Assembly: GCA_903918645.1 (NCBI GenBank)
Contig: CAIXFH010000125.1
Location: forward strand, 1 to 49,960
Source: an uncultured Actinomycetes bacterium
GTDB taxonomy: Bacteria > Actinomycetota > Actinomycetes > S36-B12 > CAIYMF01
Length of the DNA stretch: 49,960 bases
Direction: 5' to 3'
Shown: positions 31,590 through 40,585 of the stretch, one piece after another
Numbering within the stretch: position 1 is the first letter of the stretch
Layout: each line of letters starts with the position of its first letter
The notes under the pieces: generated by a model
Database searches by the model: none
Told to the model about the DNA's origin: nothing
The model's input: only the letters and a program-made list of their open reading frames with translations
Position numbers and translations under genes: made by a program

Positions 31590-32360
31590 ATGGATTGGAA
31601 TCTGCGCGCCTGCTCGCGGATCGGCCATGCCACCTACGCGCCCGACGAGCCCGAACTCCGCGCCCGACTCACCATCGCCAGCCCGGCGGGCCCGGCCTGG
31701 CGATGTCTTCGTTGCGGCGCATTCGTACCGGGTGAGCCGCGCGGCGCCGGACCAGCCGACGAGGCACCTGAAGTTCCGCGTGGCCGGCTACTCCGCGATC
31801 GCACCATCATGCGATTACTTGCAGTCGAACGTGCCTTCAAGGGCACCCTGCTGATCCTCGTGGCACTGTTAATCGTCAAGTATGAAGGCCGACGAGATGC
31901 GATCGCCGAGGCCTTCCACGCCGACATCCCACTGCTGCGACCATTCGCTGATCAGATCGGCTGGAACATCGACGCATCATGGTTGGTGCGCACGATCCAA
32001 GATGCACTTGGCTTCTCGCAGAACACATTGCACTGGATAGTCGCGGCAATGCTGGCCTACGGCGCCCTCCAGTTCGCCGAAGCGGCGGGCCTTTGGAGGG
32101 TGAAGCGCTGGGGCGAATACCTGGCCGTCGTCGCCACCAGCGCGTTCTTACCCCTGGAGGTATACGAGATCGTTGACAAGTTCACCGTGCTTCGGCTCAG
32201 TGCACTCACTGTCAACATTGCAGCTGTTGTGTGGCTCCTCTGGAGCAAGCGACTGTTCGGCATTCGAGGCGGGGGCGCCGCATATCATGCCGAGCATGCA
32301 GAGGAAAGCCTGCTTACTGTCGAACGAGCAGCGGCAAGCCGACCCTCACCAACGAGGTAA
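31590..32360 (+). CDS. DUF2127 membrane protein with N-terminal cysteine ribbon
   Basis: 256 residues. The N-terminal part has a His/Cys-containing segment (RIGHATYAPDEPELRARL) and a CxxC in WRCLRCGAFVPGEP, a combination common in actinobacterial DUF2127 proteins, which supports the ATG at 31590. The remainder is a four-helix membrane domain (AFKGTLLILVALLIVKYEG, LHWIVAAMLAYGALQFAEA, GEYLAVVATSAFLPLEVYE, LTVNIAAVVWLLWSKRL). Function is unknown. The 3' end overlaps the end of the convergent FAD oxidase gene by 15 bases. Confidence 0.82.
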   Translation: MDWNLRACSRIGHATYAPDEPELRARLTIASPAGPAWRCLRCGAFVPGEPRGAGPADEAPEVPRGRLLRDRTIMRLLAVERAFKGTLLILVALLIVKYEGRRDAIAEAFHADIPLLRPFADQIGWNIDASWLVRTIQDALGFSQNTLHWIVAAMLAYGALQFAEAAGLWRVKRWGEYLAVVATSAFLPLEVYEIVDKFTVLRLSALTVNIAAVVWLLWSKRLFGIRGGGAAYHAEHAEESLLTVERAAASRPSPTR

Positions 32361-33731
32361 TGCCTTGCCAGGGTTGAGGATTCCGCGAGGGTCAAGGGCT
32401 GTCTTGATCCGTTGATGCATGTCGATCGCAACGTCATCAAGTTCGCTGGTGAGAGCGTCACGCTTCAGTAGCCCCACACCGTGTTCGCCAGTGACTGTGC
32501 CATCAAGGCGTAGCGCTACCTCGAGGATGTCACCGAATGCGAGTAGCCCTCGAGCCGCGGCCTCGTGATCTCCACGCGGTGTGACAATCGTCGGATGCAG
32601 ATTGCCATCACCTGCGTGACCGAATGTACCGATGAGCACATCGCGGTTCTGCGCCACAATCTCGATCTGCTCGATCGCTTCAGCCAGGCGACGACGCGGC
32701 ACAGCGATGTCGTCGAGTAACCAGTCACCCATCGACTCCAGCGCCGGGATCGCCATGCGCCGTGCCCCAAGCAGCATGTCGGCCTGTTCAGGGTCCTCCG
32801 AACGAAAGCATTCAATGGCGCCAGACTTCTCGCACTCCGCGAGGAGCCGATCGGCTTCCGCCTCGCCAGCCACACCAGGCAGATCGCTCTGCGCGATCAG
32901 TAGAGCGGCAGCAGATGTGTCCAAGCCCATCGGGCGCCAGTCCTCAACTGCCTTCAGCGTGGTGCGGTCCATGAGCTCAAGCAGACTCGGAGAGGTGACC
33001 GACATGATTGCTTCTACTGCTCGCCCGGCAGCAGCGACGTCGTCGAAGACGGCAACAGCCGTGGTTGGCGGTGGCGGTAACGGGCGAAGACGAAGACGTG
33101 CCATCGTGACAATCCCGAGCGTGCCCTCGCTGCCGACCATGAGGCCCGCAAGGTCATAGCCCGCAACGCCTTTCACGGTGCGACGTCCAACGCGCGTGAT
33201 GCGTCCATCGGCGAGCACGACCTCAAGGCCGAGTACGGCGTCACGAGTGACTCCGTACTTCACGCAGCACAGGCCGCCTGCATTGGTGTTGACGTTGCCG
33301 CCGATCGAACAGAAGTCCTTACTCGCCGGATCCGGGGCGTACCACATGCCATGGCTAGCCACATGATCTCGCAGATCCTGATTGAAGATCCCGGGCTGCG
33401 TTTCGACGAAACCGTTACCGACGTCGACCGTGAGCACATCTCGCATGCGCTCGACACACACCACGAGTGAGCCATCGATCGCGTTGGATCCACCAGACAA
33501 TCCCGACCCAGCACCTCGTGGCACGACCGGGACACGATGCTCATATGCGGCGGCAAGCAGCGCCGACACTTGCTCAGTTGTTCGCGGAAACGCAACTGCG
33601 AACGGCATGCCCGCTGCTGAGCCCGTCGATCGATCGGCACGGTAGCTCTCGAGCCGATCGACATCGGTGACGACGTCACCGTCACCGAGTGCTGCCTGGG
33701 CCGCGCGAAGGACAGCGTCCTCTGGAGTCAT
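32346..33731 (-). CDS. FAD-linked oxidase, GlcD/D-lactate dehydrogenase-like
   Basis: 461 residues, two-domain PCMH-type flavoenzyme. The FAD domain shows VPVVPRGAGSGLSGGSNA, GGNVNTNAGGLCCVKYG, and KGVAGYDLAGLMVGSEGTLGI (first part GVAGYDLAGLMVGSEG). The C-terminal FAD-oxidase domain has TFGHAGDGNLHPTI and GEHGVGLLKRD. This group oxidises 2-hydroxy acids such as glycolate, D-lactate or D-2-hydroxyglutarate. No glcE or glcF partner is adjacent, so electrons may go elsewhere. With the ethylmalonyl-CoA pathway releasing glyoxylate, a glycolate/glyoxylate role is conceivable but speculative. Confidence 0.88.
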   Translation of the reverse strand: MTPEDAVLRAAQAALGDGDVVTDVDRLESYRADRSTGSAAGMPFAVAFPRTTEQVSALLAAAYEHRVPVVPRGAGSGLSGGSNAIDGSLVVCVERMRDVLTVDVGNGFVETQPGIFNQDLRDHVASHGMWYAPDPASKDFCSIGGNVNTNAGGLCCVKYGVTRDAVLGLEVVLADGRITRVGRRTVKGVAGYDLAGLMVGSEGTLGIVTMARLRLRPLPPPPTTAVAVFDDVAAAGRAVEAIMSVTSPSLLELMDRTTLKAVEDWRPMGLDTSAAALLIAQSDLPGVAGEAEADRLLAECEKSGAIECFRSEDPEQADMLLGARRMAIPALESMGDWLLDDIAVPRRRLAEAIEQIEIVAQNRDVLIGTFGHAGDGNLHPTIVTPRGDHEAAARGLLAFGDILEVALRLDGTVTGEHGVGLLKRDALTSELDDVAIDMHQRIKTALDPRGILNPGKALPRW

Positions 33732-33812
33732 GGACGGACGCTAACAGCGCGCGGAGCCGAATAGTTGGTCAGGGCGACGTTAAGGAGCGCGAGTCGGTTC
33801 ATCTGCTCGACG

Positions 33813-34787
33813 TCAGTTAGAGAGCCCGGCAACGAGAGAGTCAGCTGCTGCGTAGGGATCGATGGCACCCGCAACCACTCTCGCAGCAAGGGATTCGAGG
33901 CGAGCATCGCCCGAGAGGTCACCGATACGAGCGCGAAGGAGCCCAAATGCGATTGCTTCTACCTCGCTGGCAGCGCGCACCTGTCGACGATTGAGCAACT
34001 GTCCGGTGCGCTCGAGCCACACGCGATGCTCATCGATCGCATCGACGATCTCCGCGATGCCCTCACCCCGCGATGCGATGGACCGAAGGACCGGGGCTAC
34101 CCACGAGTCGCCGTCAGACCCCGAACGCGGGCCCGATCCCAGGCTCAGCATGTGGCGAAGTTCGCGCATCGTGCTCTCGACACCATCGCGATCTGCCTTA
34201 TTGACCACGAAGACGTCACCGATCTCCAAGATCCCAGCCTTCGCGGCCTGCACTCCATCGCCCATGCCCGGTGCGAGGAGCACGACCGTGGTGTCCGCTG
34301 CGCCCGCAACCTCGACCTCGCTTTGGCCCACGCCCACGGTTTCGACCAGCACAACATCGAACCCTGCGGCGTCGAGCACTCGAATCGCCTGTGGTGTCGC
34401 CCATGACAACCCGCCCAGATGTCCGCGCGAGGCCATCGACCGAATGAACACTCCTGAGTCGGTGGCGTGATCCTGCATGCGGATCCGATCCCCCAGCAGG
34501 GCTCCACCGGAGAACGGTGACGAAGGATCGACCGCGAGCACGCCGACTCGTTTGCCGCGGCCCCGGTACTCAGCAACCAGTGCGGACGTGGTGGTCGATT
34601 TACCTACCCCCGGCGCGCCCGTGAGGCCGATAACCATCGCATGGCCGGTATGCGGTGCGAGGGCTGCGGTGACATCTCGCATCAAGGGTGAGGCGTCCTC
34701 GACGAAAGAGATCAACCGCGCCACTGCACGCGGCTGGCCCTCGCGCGCTTTCGCGACGAGGCCAGCGACATCGGCAGTGGCGCTCAC
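33813..34787 (-). CDS. meaB: Methylmalonyl-CoA mutase-associated GTPase MeaB (ArgK family)
   Basis: About 324 residues from GTG 34787. A G3E-family GTPase that protects acyl-CoA mutases and gates AdoCbl loading. P-loop IGLTGAPGVGKSTTTSAL (residues 54-64 core), the metal/base loop VDPSSPFSGGALLGDR, the ETVGVGQSEVEVAG switch, and the NKAD base-specificity motif are all intact. The frame is open 20 codons upstream into the thiolase gene. The start lies 5 bases after the thiolase stop, so they form an operon. The likely client is the ethylmalonyl-CoA mutase at 43-45 kb (inference). Confidence 0.95.
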   Translation of the reverse strand: MSATADVAGLVAKAREGQPRAVARLISFVEDASPLMRDVTAALAPHTGHAMVIGLTGAPGVGKSTTTSALVAEYRGRGKRVGVLAVDPSSPFSGGALLGDRIRMQDHATDSGVFIRSMASRGHLGGLSWATPQAIRVLDAAGFDVVLVETVGVGQSEVEVAGAADTTVVLLAPGMGDGVQAAKAGILEIGDVFVVNKADRDGVESTMRELRHMLSLGSGPRSGSDGDSWVAPVLRSIASRGEGIAEIVDAIDEHRVWLERTGQLLNRRQVRAASEVEAIAFGLLRARIGDLSGDARLESLAARVVAGAIDPYAAADSLVAGLSN

Positions 34788-34792
34788 GTGAG

Positions 34793-35989
34793 CTACGCCG
34801 ATGGGACGCGCACGATCAGGGCGTCGCCCTGACCGCCGCCACCGCAAAGAGCTGCGGCACCGATGCCACCGCCCCGACGCTGAAGTTCGAGCGCGAGGTG
34901 CAAGACGATGCGAGCACCGCTCATGCCGACTGGGTGACCAAGCGCGATCGCGCCGCCGTTGACATTGACCTTGTCGGGATTGGCGCCAAGTTTCGCCGTG
35001 GACACCACGCCGACTGCGGCAAAAGCTTCGTTGATTTCGAACAGATCGACGTCGTCAACCGTAAGGCCCTCGCGCGCAAGCGCTTTCGCGATCGCGTTGG
35101 CTGGCTGCTCCTGCAGCGAACCGTCAGGTCCAGCGACAACACCATGCGCGCCGATTTCAGCCAGCCAGGTAAGACCGAGCGCCTCGGCCCTGGACTTACT
35201 CATCACGATGACCGCTGCGGCACCGTCGGAGATCTGTGACGAGGAGCCCGCGGTGATGGTGCCGTCCTTGTTGAAAGCCGGACGCAACTGAGCGAGCGAC
35301 TCGAGGGTGGTATCGACGCGGATGCCTTCGTCCTGCGAGAAGACGATCGGGTCACCCTTGCGCTGCGGAATCTCGATCGGAGTGATCTCGGCATCGAAGA
35401 TGCCGTTCTTCTGCGCCGCCGCCGCGAGTTGGTGCGAGCGCGCGGAAAACGCGTCTTGCTGCTCGCGAGTGAGATCGGGATAGCGCTTGTTGAAGTTGTC
35501 GGTAGCCACGCCCATGGCGATCTTGTCGAACGAGCAAGTGAGTGCGTCGTAGGCCATCGAGTCGGTCATGGTTACGTCGCCGAACTTGAAGCCCTCACGC
35601 GACTTCAGGAGCAGGTGCGGTGCCTGCGTCATCGACTCCATACCACCGGCCACGACGATCTCGAACTCTCCCGCACGGATCAACTGATCAGCCATCGCGA
35701 TGGCAGCCAGGCCCGAAAGGCACACCTTGTTGATGGTCATGGCAGGCACGTCCATGGAAATCCCTGCTGCAACCGACGCCTGCCGTGCCGCGTTCTGTCC
35801 GGCACCTGCTTCGATCACCTGGCCCATGATCACGTAGTCGACCTGGTCGGGCGACACACCTGACCGCTCTAGCGCGGCCTTGATGGCGAAGCCACCGAGA
35901 GACGCGGCGCTGAAATCCTTCAGCGAGCCAAGCAGACGACCCATGGGCGTACGTGCACCCGCGACGATAACGCTAGATTCGGCGGTCAT
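34793..35989 (-). CDS. Acetyl-CoA C-acetyltransferase (biosynthetic-type thiolase)
   Basis: 398 residues. It condenses two acetyl-CoA to acetoacetyl-CoA, the entry step of the ethylmalonyl-CoA pathway and PHB synthesis. The nucleophilic Cys90 is in [14 protein letters not shown] (Leu where many have Gly). Other motifs: [44 protein letters not shown], and the C-terminal second cysteine in [16 protein letters not shown] 35989 has GGAGGG about 6 bases upstream, so the long upstream open frame is not coding. It is divergent from the epimerase gene; M. tuberculosis keeps a similar thiolase-epimerase neighbourhood. Confidence 0.95.
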   Translation of the reverse strand: MTAESSVIVAGARTPMGRLLGSLKDFSAASLGGFAIKAALERSGVSPDQVDYVIMGQVIEAGAGQNAARQASVAAGISMDVPAMTINKVCLSGLAAIAMADQLIRAGEFEIVVAGGMESMTQAPHLLLKSREGFKFGDVTMTDSMAYDALTCSFDKIAMGVATDNFNKRYPDLTREQQDAFSARSHQLAAAAQKNGIFDAEITPIEIPQRKGDPIVFSQDEGIRVDTTLESLAQLRPAFNKDGTITAGSSSQISDGAAAVIVMSKSRAEALGLTWLAEIGAHGVVAGPDGSLQEQPANAIAKALAREGLTVDDVDLFEINEAFAAVGVVSTAKLGANPDKVNVNGGAIALGHPVGMSGARIVLHLALELQRRGGGIGAAALCGGGGQGDALIVRVPSA

Positions 35990-36013
35990 ACCGACCCTCC
36001 TGAAGACACGGGA

Positions 36014-36481
36014 ATGTATACGCGTCACGATACTGCTGTGACTACACCAACTCCCGCCCAGGTCCTTGGGCCAGTCGTAACCGCTATCGACCACGTCGGA
36101 TTCGCCGTCCCTGACGTCGACGAAGCCATTGCCTTCTACACTCGCACCTTCGGATTGACTCTCGTCCACGAGGAGAGCAACGAGGAGCAGGGCGTTCGCG
36201 AGGCGATGCTCGCAATCGGTGATTCGCAAATCCAGCTACTCGGGGCACTGCGACCCGACTCCGCGATCGGCAAGTTCCTCGACAAGCGCGGCCCCGGGAT
36301 TCAGCAGGTGGCATTCCGGGTCACCGATATCACCGTGGCCTCCCAGCGCCTGCGCGATGCGGGCCTGCACCTGCTGTACGAAGAGCCGCGTATCGGAACA
36401 GCAGGCTCGCTGATCAACTTCGTCCACCCGAAGGACTGCGGCGGCGTGCTAGTCGAGCTCGTCGAACCCGCTGCGCACTAG
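36014..36481 (+). CDS. Methylmalonyl-CoA/ethylmalonyl-CoA epimerase
   Basis: 155 residues, glyoxalase/VOC fold. Metal-site and fold motifs: [50 protein letters not shown], and the terminal GVLVELVEP. Length and motif order match methylmalonyl-CoA epimerase, whose homologues also epimerise ethylmalonyl-CoA in the EMC pathway. Placement directly before ccr favours that dual role. ATG 36014 is used; GTG 36038 ([11 protein letters not shown]) is a reasonable alternative. The 24-base gap to the divergent thiolase start must contain or overlap both promoters. Confidence 0.93.
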   Translation: MYTRHDTAVTTPTPAQVLGPVVTAIDHVGFAVPDVDEAIAFYTRTFGLTLVHEESNEEQGVREAMLAIGDSQIQLLGALRPDSAIGKFLDKRGPGIQQVAFRVTDITVASQRLRDAGLHLLYEEPRIGTAGSLINFVHPKDCGGVLVELVEPAAH

Positions 36482-36565
36482 CAGAACCACGAGCCGGTAG
36501 CGTCAGCCCGTCGAGTTTGCACCCGACACGTTCCCCGTCCCGCAGCGCCGACCTAGGAGGCCGAC

Positions 36566-37903
36566 GTGCACAACATCCTCAATGCCATCTTGTCCGGCAA
36601 CGCAACCACCGACGACTTTGCCGCGCTGGCAGTGCCTGAGACTTACCGGGCTATCACAGTGCACAAGGACGAAGAGCAGATGTTCGCCGGCGTTGCGACC
36701 CGCGATAAGGATCCGCGCAAGTCGTTGCACCTCGACGACGTACCCGTGCCCGAGCTCGGGCCAGGCGAAGCGCTTATCGCCGTCATGGCGAGCTCGGTCA
36801 ACTACAACACGGTGTGGACCAGCATCTTCGAGCCCGTCTCTACCTTCGGCTTCCTGGAGCGCTATGGCCGCATCAATCCGCTGGCCAAGCGCCATGACTT
36901 GCCCTACCACGTGGTCGGCTCTGACCTCTCCGGAGTCGTGATCCGCACCGGCCCGGGCGTACACACCTGGAAGCCTGGCGACGAGGTAGTGGCGCATTGC
37001 CTCTCGGTCGAGCTCGAGAGCCCACTTGGACACAACGACACGATGCTCGACCCCGAACAACGAATCTGGGGCTTCGAGACCAACTTCGGCGGCCTTGCCG
37101 AGATCGCACTCGTGAAGTCCAACCAACTGCTGCACAAGCCAACCCACCTCACCTGGGAAGAGGCTGCAGTTCCCGGATTGGTTAACTCCACCGCATACCG
37201 GCAACTCGTCTCGCGCAACGGGGCTGGCATGAAGCAGGGCGACTACGTGCTCATCTGGGGCGCCTCTGGCGGCCTCGGCTCGTACGCCACTCAGATGGCC
37301 CTCAACGGGGGCGCTACGCCGGTGTGCGTGGTCTCTAGCCCCGAGAAGGCCGATATCTGCCGACGTATGGGTGCCGAACTCATCATCGATCGCAGCGCAG
37401 AGGGCTACAAGTTCTGGAAAGACGAGCACAACCAAGATCAGAAGGAATGGCGCCGACTCGGCGGGAGAATCCGCGAACTCACCGGCGGTGAGGACGTCGA
37501 TATCGTGTTCGAGCACCCGGGTCGCGAGACGTTCGGCGCATCCGTCTATGTCGCACGCAAGGGCGGCACGATTGTCACGTGCGCCTCAACGTCGGGCTAC
37601 ATGCACGAGTTCGATAACCGGTTCCTCTGGATGAATCTCAAGCGCATCGTGGGCTCACACTTCGCCAACTACCGCGAGGCGTGGGAGGCCAACCGGCTCA
37701 TTCAGCGCGGCGCCGTGCACCCCACGCTGTCCAAGACCTACACGCTCGAGAACACCTCGCAGGCCGCATACGACGTGCACCGCAACCTCCACCAGGGCAA
37801 GGTCGGCGTCCTAGCGCTGGCACCCGAAGAGGGCCTCGGAGTGCGCAATCACGAACTCCGCGCACAGCACATCGACGGCATCAACCGGTTCCGCGACATC
37901 TAG
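36566..37903 (+). CDS. ccr: Crotonyl-CoA carboxylase/reductase
   Basis: 445 residues. It reductively carboxylates crotonyl-CoA to (2S)-ethylmalonyl-CoA with NADPH and CO2. The four CO2-pocket residues described for the Kitasatospora setae enzyme occur at the same numbers here: N81 (NYNTVW), F170 and E171 (WGFETNFGG), H365 (GSHFANYRE). The nucleotide loop is WGASGGLGSYATQMA. The intact pocket argues for a true carboxylase rather than a simple enoyl reductase. Start GTG 36566 has a perfect AGGAGG five bases upstream, suggesting strong translation. It follows the epimerase by 84 bases and ends in a strong hairpin. Confidence 0.97.
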   Translation: MHNILNAILSGNATTDDFAALAVPETYRAITVHKDEEQMFAGVATRDKDPRKSLHLDDVPVPELGPGEALIAVMASSVNYNTVWTSIFEPVSTFGFLERYGRINPLAKRHDLPYHVVGSDLSGVVIRTGPGVHTWKPGDEVVAHCLSVELESPLGHNDTMLDPEQRIWGFETNFGGLAEIALVKSNQLLHKPTHLTWEEAAVPGLVNSTAYRQLVSRNGAGMKQGDYVLIWGASGGLGSYATQMALNGGATPVCVVSSPEKADICRRMGAELIIDRSAEGYKFWKDEHNQDQKEWRRLGGRIRELTGGEDVDIVFEHPGRETFGASVYVARKGGTIVTCASTSGYMHEFDNRFLWMNLKRIVGSHFANYREAWEANRLIQRGAVHPTLSKTYTLENTSQAAYDVHRNLHQGKVGVLALAPEEGLGVRNHELRAQHIDGINRFRDI

Positions 37904-37944
37904 CGGCAAGGGCGGGTCCGACGTTTTCGACCCGCCCTTCCCGC
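37903..37944. terminator. Hairpin between convergent ccr and hydrolase genes
   Basis: An 11-bp perfect stem (AAGGGCGGGTC 37908-37918 with GACCCGCCCTT 37929-37939), loop of 10, extended after one C-C mismatch by GCGG (37903-37906) with CCGC (37941-37944). It fills the 44-base gap between the ccr stop and the convergent hydrolase stop. There is no long T-run, so it may act on both strands as a weak intrinsic or rho-assisted terminator, or as an RNA 3'-end stabiliser. Confidence 0.7.
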
Positions 37945-37947
37945 TGT

Positions 37948-38706
37948 TTAGATGCTGGCGAGGAACTCAACCAGTGCGGCACTCACCGCGTCAGGTGATT
38001 CGATCGGTGCAAGATGCCCGCACCCTGGGATCTCAACTGCTCGTGAGCGTGGCAATGCAGCGACCATCGAGTCCTGCTCGGGCCGAGGCGAAATCGCGTC
38101 CTCACTACCCCAAAGCACCAGTGCGGGCACACTCACGTTCGCAAGAGTCGCGTGCGAATCTGGTCGTGCCGCCATCGCTCGTTGAGCCCAGGCGACACCG
38201 TAAGGGTCGGCCTCCAGAATCCATGTGCGCACCTGTTCGACCACATCAGCGCGAGTGTCGTGGGTGGTGACCCCGACCAAGTTGGGCAGCATCGCCCGCG
38301 ACAGCGCCTCGGTCGAGCCAGCCGACTCGACCTGGTCAGCCACTCGAAGTCGGTTAGCTCGAGCTTCGTCAGTGTCAGCTGTAGCCTTGGTATCGATCAG
38401 AACGAGACCCGAAACCCGTTGTGGTGCTTGGCGAAACAACTCCATTGCCACATAGCCGCCCATGGACGATCCAGCGATGACGGCCTGCTCTACGCCGATA
38501 CGGTCGAGAATCTCGAGAACGTCGCGAGCCATCCATGCGAGATCAGGCTCATCGTCGAGATCCTCACCGCCGAAGGAGGACTCGCCGAAGCCACGAAGGT
38601 CAGGCACGACAACATCCCAGCCCGCCTCAGCAACAGGACCGGTGACGCCATCCCACAGACTCTTGTTCAGCGGGAAGGCATGTAGCAGGACGATCGTGGA
38701 TGTCAC
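37948..38706 (-). CDS. Alpha/beta-fold hydrolase
   Basis: 252 residues. Oxyanion region VLLHAFPLNKSLWD, nucleophile Ser in AGSSMGGYVAMEL, acid Asp in LWGSEDAISP, and the catalytic His in GCGHLAPIE give a complete triad. The family covers esterases, lactonases and C-C hydrolases; the substrate cannot be read from sequence. It is the last gene of a minus-strand run beginning at the 3-hydroxyacyl-CoA dehydrogenase, 12 bases after the SDR gene, so a link to acyl-CoA or ester metabolism is possible. Confidence 0.85.
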   Translation of the reverse strand: MTSTIVLLHAFPLNKSLWDGVTGPVAEAGWDVVVPDLRGFGESSFGGEDLDDEPDLAWMARDVLEILDRIGVEQAVIAGSSMGGYVAMELFRQAPQRVSGLVLIDTKATADTDEARANRLRVADQVESAGSTEALSRAMLPNLVGVTTHDTRADVVEQVRTWILEADPYGVAWAQRAMAARPDSHATLANVSVPALVLWGSEDAISPRPEQDSMVAALPRSRAVEIPGCGHLAPIESPDAVSAALVEFLASI

Positions 38707-38718
38707 GGAACGAACTCC

Positions 38719-39483
38719 TTACGGATTGGCCGACAAGCCACCGTCGACGACGAGGGTCTGGCCGGTCATGAACGATGAGGCATCAGATGCAAGGAACAGC
38801 GCAGGCGCCGCAATCTCTTCGACGCCGCCCCAACGAGCCATGGGCACACGAGCGATGAGTGGCGCCCCGATGCTGTCGTCATCGCGCAGGAAGGCTGTGA
38901 GATCAGTCTCGACCCAGCCGGGCAGCAGCGCATTGACGCGCAAGCCCGCCGCAGCGGTCTCGATCGCAAGGGACTGTGTCAGTGAAACCAAGGCTGCCTT
39001 CGAGGCCGCATAGTGCGCCATCAACGGTGCACCTCGAAGAGCGGTCAACGACGACACGTTGATGATCGAACCGGACCCACGCTGAAGCATGTGTGGCAAA
39101 GCGGCCTGAAGAACATGCACCGCAGAATCGAGGTTGAGCGCAAACGTGCGCTCCCAGCCTGAGAAGCGCATGCCGACGACCGGCCGAGAGAACGAATTGC
39201 CACCGGCGTTGTTGACCACGACATCGAGGTGGCCCAACGACGAGATCGCAGTCGCAACTGCCTGATCGATCGCGGCCGGGTCCATGACGTCGCAGGGCAA
39301 CACGATCACGCGCTGGCCGAACGACTCGACGATGGCGGCAACCTCAGCGAGCTGTTCAGCATCGCGAGCTAGTAGCGCGACATCGGCGCCCGCTTCAGCG
39401 AAGGTCTGCGCGATTGCGCGCCCGATGCCACGCGAGGATCCAGTAACCAGCGCGGTCTTCCCATCGAGCCGAAAGGTCTTCAT
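38719..39483 (-). CDS. Short-chain dehydrogenase/reductase
   Basis: 254 residues, classical SDR. Cofactor loop VTGSSRGIGRAIA, NNAGG, catalytic Ser in NVSSLTA, and the Tyr-Lys pair in HYAASKAALVSLTQ are present. It ends FMTGQTLVVDGGLSANP. The residue after the second beta strand (LLARDAEQL) includes Arg, compatible with NADPH. The substrate is unknown; 3-oxoacyl substrates are typical of relatives. The ATG overlaps the upstream hydrolase stop by ATGA, and the next hydrolase follows after 12 bases, so the three are probably one transcript. Confidence 0.9.
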   Translation of the reverse strand: MKTFRLDGKTALVTGSSRGIGRAIAQTFAEAGADVALLARDAEQLAEVAAIVESFGQRVIVLPCDVMDPAAIDQAVATAISSLGHLDVVVNNAGGNSFSRPVVGMRFSGWERTFALNLDSAVHVLQAALPHMLQRGSGSIINVSSLTALRGAPLMAHYAASKAALVSLTQSLAIETAAAGLRVNALLPGWVETDLTAFLRDDDSIGAPLIARVPMARWGGVEEIAAPALFLASDASSFMTGQTLVVDGGLSANP

Positions 39484-40217
39484 CGATCAGTCCACCTTTC
39501 CATGGGTCCGTCGAATTCAGTGGGCAGCGGCTCGGTGCCAGGAACGAGATGGCCCGCCACGGCACTCAGGACGATACTCGTGTACTTCTCCCCCACCCAC
39601 AGGTGTTTCGCACCTTCGACGCCGATCACCTCGGCTTGCGGAACCCGGGCGAATCTGGCGCGCGCCTCGTCTGGGCGAAGGTACTCATCGAGTTCGGGAA
39701 CAAGCGCCGTGACCGGACGCCCAGACGCCGCCCAATGATCAAGATCGCTGTCTGTAGTGAAGCGGAGCGGGGGCGAGATCAGCACCGCGCCTAACACTGG
39801 GTCGATGTCACCGTGGCGCAACACGACGTCGGTACCGAAGGACCAACCCACGAGCCACGGATCGGGCAGACCGAGTGCAGCGACCTCGGCAACAGCGGCA
39901 ATAAGGTCATGGCCTTCACCCTCGCACGCCTCAAATGTCCCCTCGCTAGTCCCAGCCGCGCTGGTGGTCCCACGCGTGTTGAACCGCACCACCGCGATAC
40001 CCGCCAAAGCTGGGAGCCGCCACGCGGCTTTGCGCAGCAGATGGCTGTCCATCATGCCGCCGGCAGTGGGAAGCGGATGCAGACACACCATCGTGGCGAG
40101 CGGTTCGCGATCGAGAGGGTAGGCGATCTCGCCGACGAGTCGTAGACCGTCAGAGGTGAGGAAGGTGAGCGGTTCGCGGCGCGCCGGAAGCACGCTGTTG
40201 GTGACGATCTCAGCCAC
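39480..40217 (-). CDS. Alpha/beta hydrolase
   Basis: 245 residues from GTG 40217, chosen because GGAGG lies 7 bases upstream; the frame is open to 40391 but that part is unlike hydrolases. The fold shows MVCLHPLPTAGG, RFNTRGTTSAAGTSEG, nucleophile Ser in LVGWSFGTDVVL, a candidate acid in VPELDEYLRP, and His in GAKHLWVGEKY. It resembles the short dienelactone-hydrolase/YheT-like actinobacterial hydrolases of unknown substrate. It is translationally coupled to the SDR gene. Confidence 0.82.
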   Translation of the reverse strand: MAEIVTNSVLPARREPLTFLTSDGLRLVGEIAYPLDREPLATMVCLHPLPTAGGMMDSHLLRKAAWRLPALAGIAVVRFNTRGTTSAAGTSEGTFEACEGEGHDLIAAVAEVAALGLPDPWLVGWSFGTDVVLRHGDIDPVLGAVLISPPLRFTTDSDLDHWAASGRPVTALVPELDEYLRPDEARARFARVPQAEVIGVEGAKHLWVGEKYTSIVLSAVAGHLVPGTEPLPTEFDGPMERWTDR

Positions 40218-40273
40218 TCGATTTCCTCCGTTGACAATGACTCGCGTGATAGTGAATCGCGCTTGATCGATTC

Positions 40274-40579
40274 CTAGTAAGCCGGTCCGCGCCCCCGCGC
40301 GGTATTCGGTGCTCGGCGGCCCCGAGCATTCCAGCATGGCGTGTGCCAGTGCCGGCGGTACTCCTCCCCCGCTGGTTGATCTGCCGGCCAAGCGACCACA
40401 TGCGGTGTGCCCGAACGGATTTCCTGATCACAGCCAGGGCATCTGTAGTCCTTCGTCGCGCTCGCCCCGGTAACACGCCGAACGTTCCAGTCGCCATCAC
40501 CGTGCTCCTCGACCTCCTGATGCGCGCCGCCCAGAGGTCGGTCTTCACCGGATGGGGCGCGACGATTCCGACGAGCCAT
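40274..40579 (-). CDS. Small zinc-finger-like protein (conserved actinobacterial)
   Basis: 101 residues. The centre has a probable metal site: YRCPGCDQEIRSGTPHVVAW then RRHWHTPCWNAR, i.e. Cys-x2-Cys followed by His and His-x2-Cys. The N-terminus is Arg/Gly rich and the tail basic. Similar short proteins occur next to hydrolase genes in actinobacteria and are sometimes labelled ATP/GTP-binding protein without support. ATG 40579 lies 6 bases after the stop of the 3-hydroxyacyl-CoA dehydrogenase. Function unknown; nucleic-acid or protein binding is a guess. Confidence 0.7.
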   Translation of the reverse strand: MARRNRRAPSGEDRPLGGAHQEVEEHGDGDWNVRRVTGASATKDYRCPGCDQEIRSGTPHVVAWPADQPAGEEYRRHWHTPCWNARGRRAPNTARGRGPAY

Positions 40580-40585
40580 GACAGA

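Noticed and set aside
36503-37516. 337-codon open frame on the minus strand opposite ccr
   Set aside because: No recognisable domain, and Ccr on the other strand has canonical residues and a perfect ribosome site.
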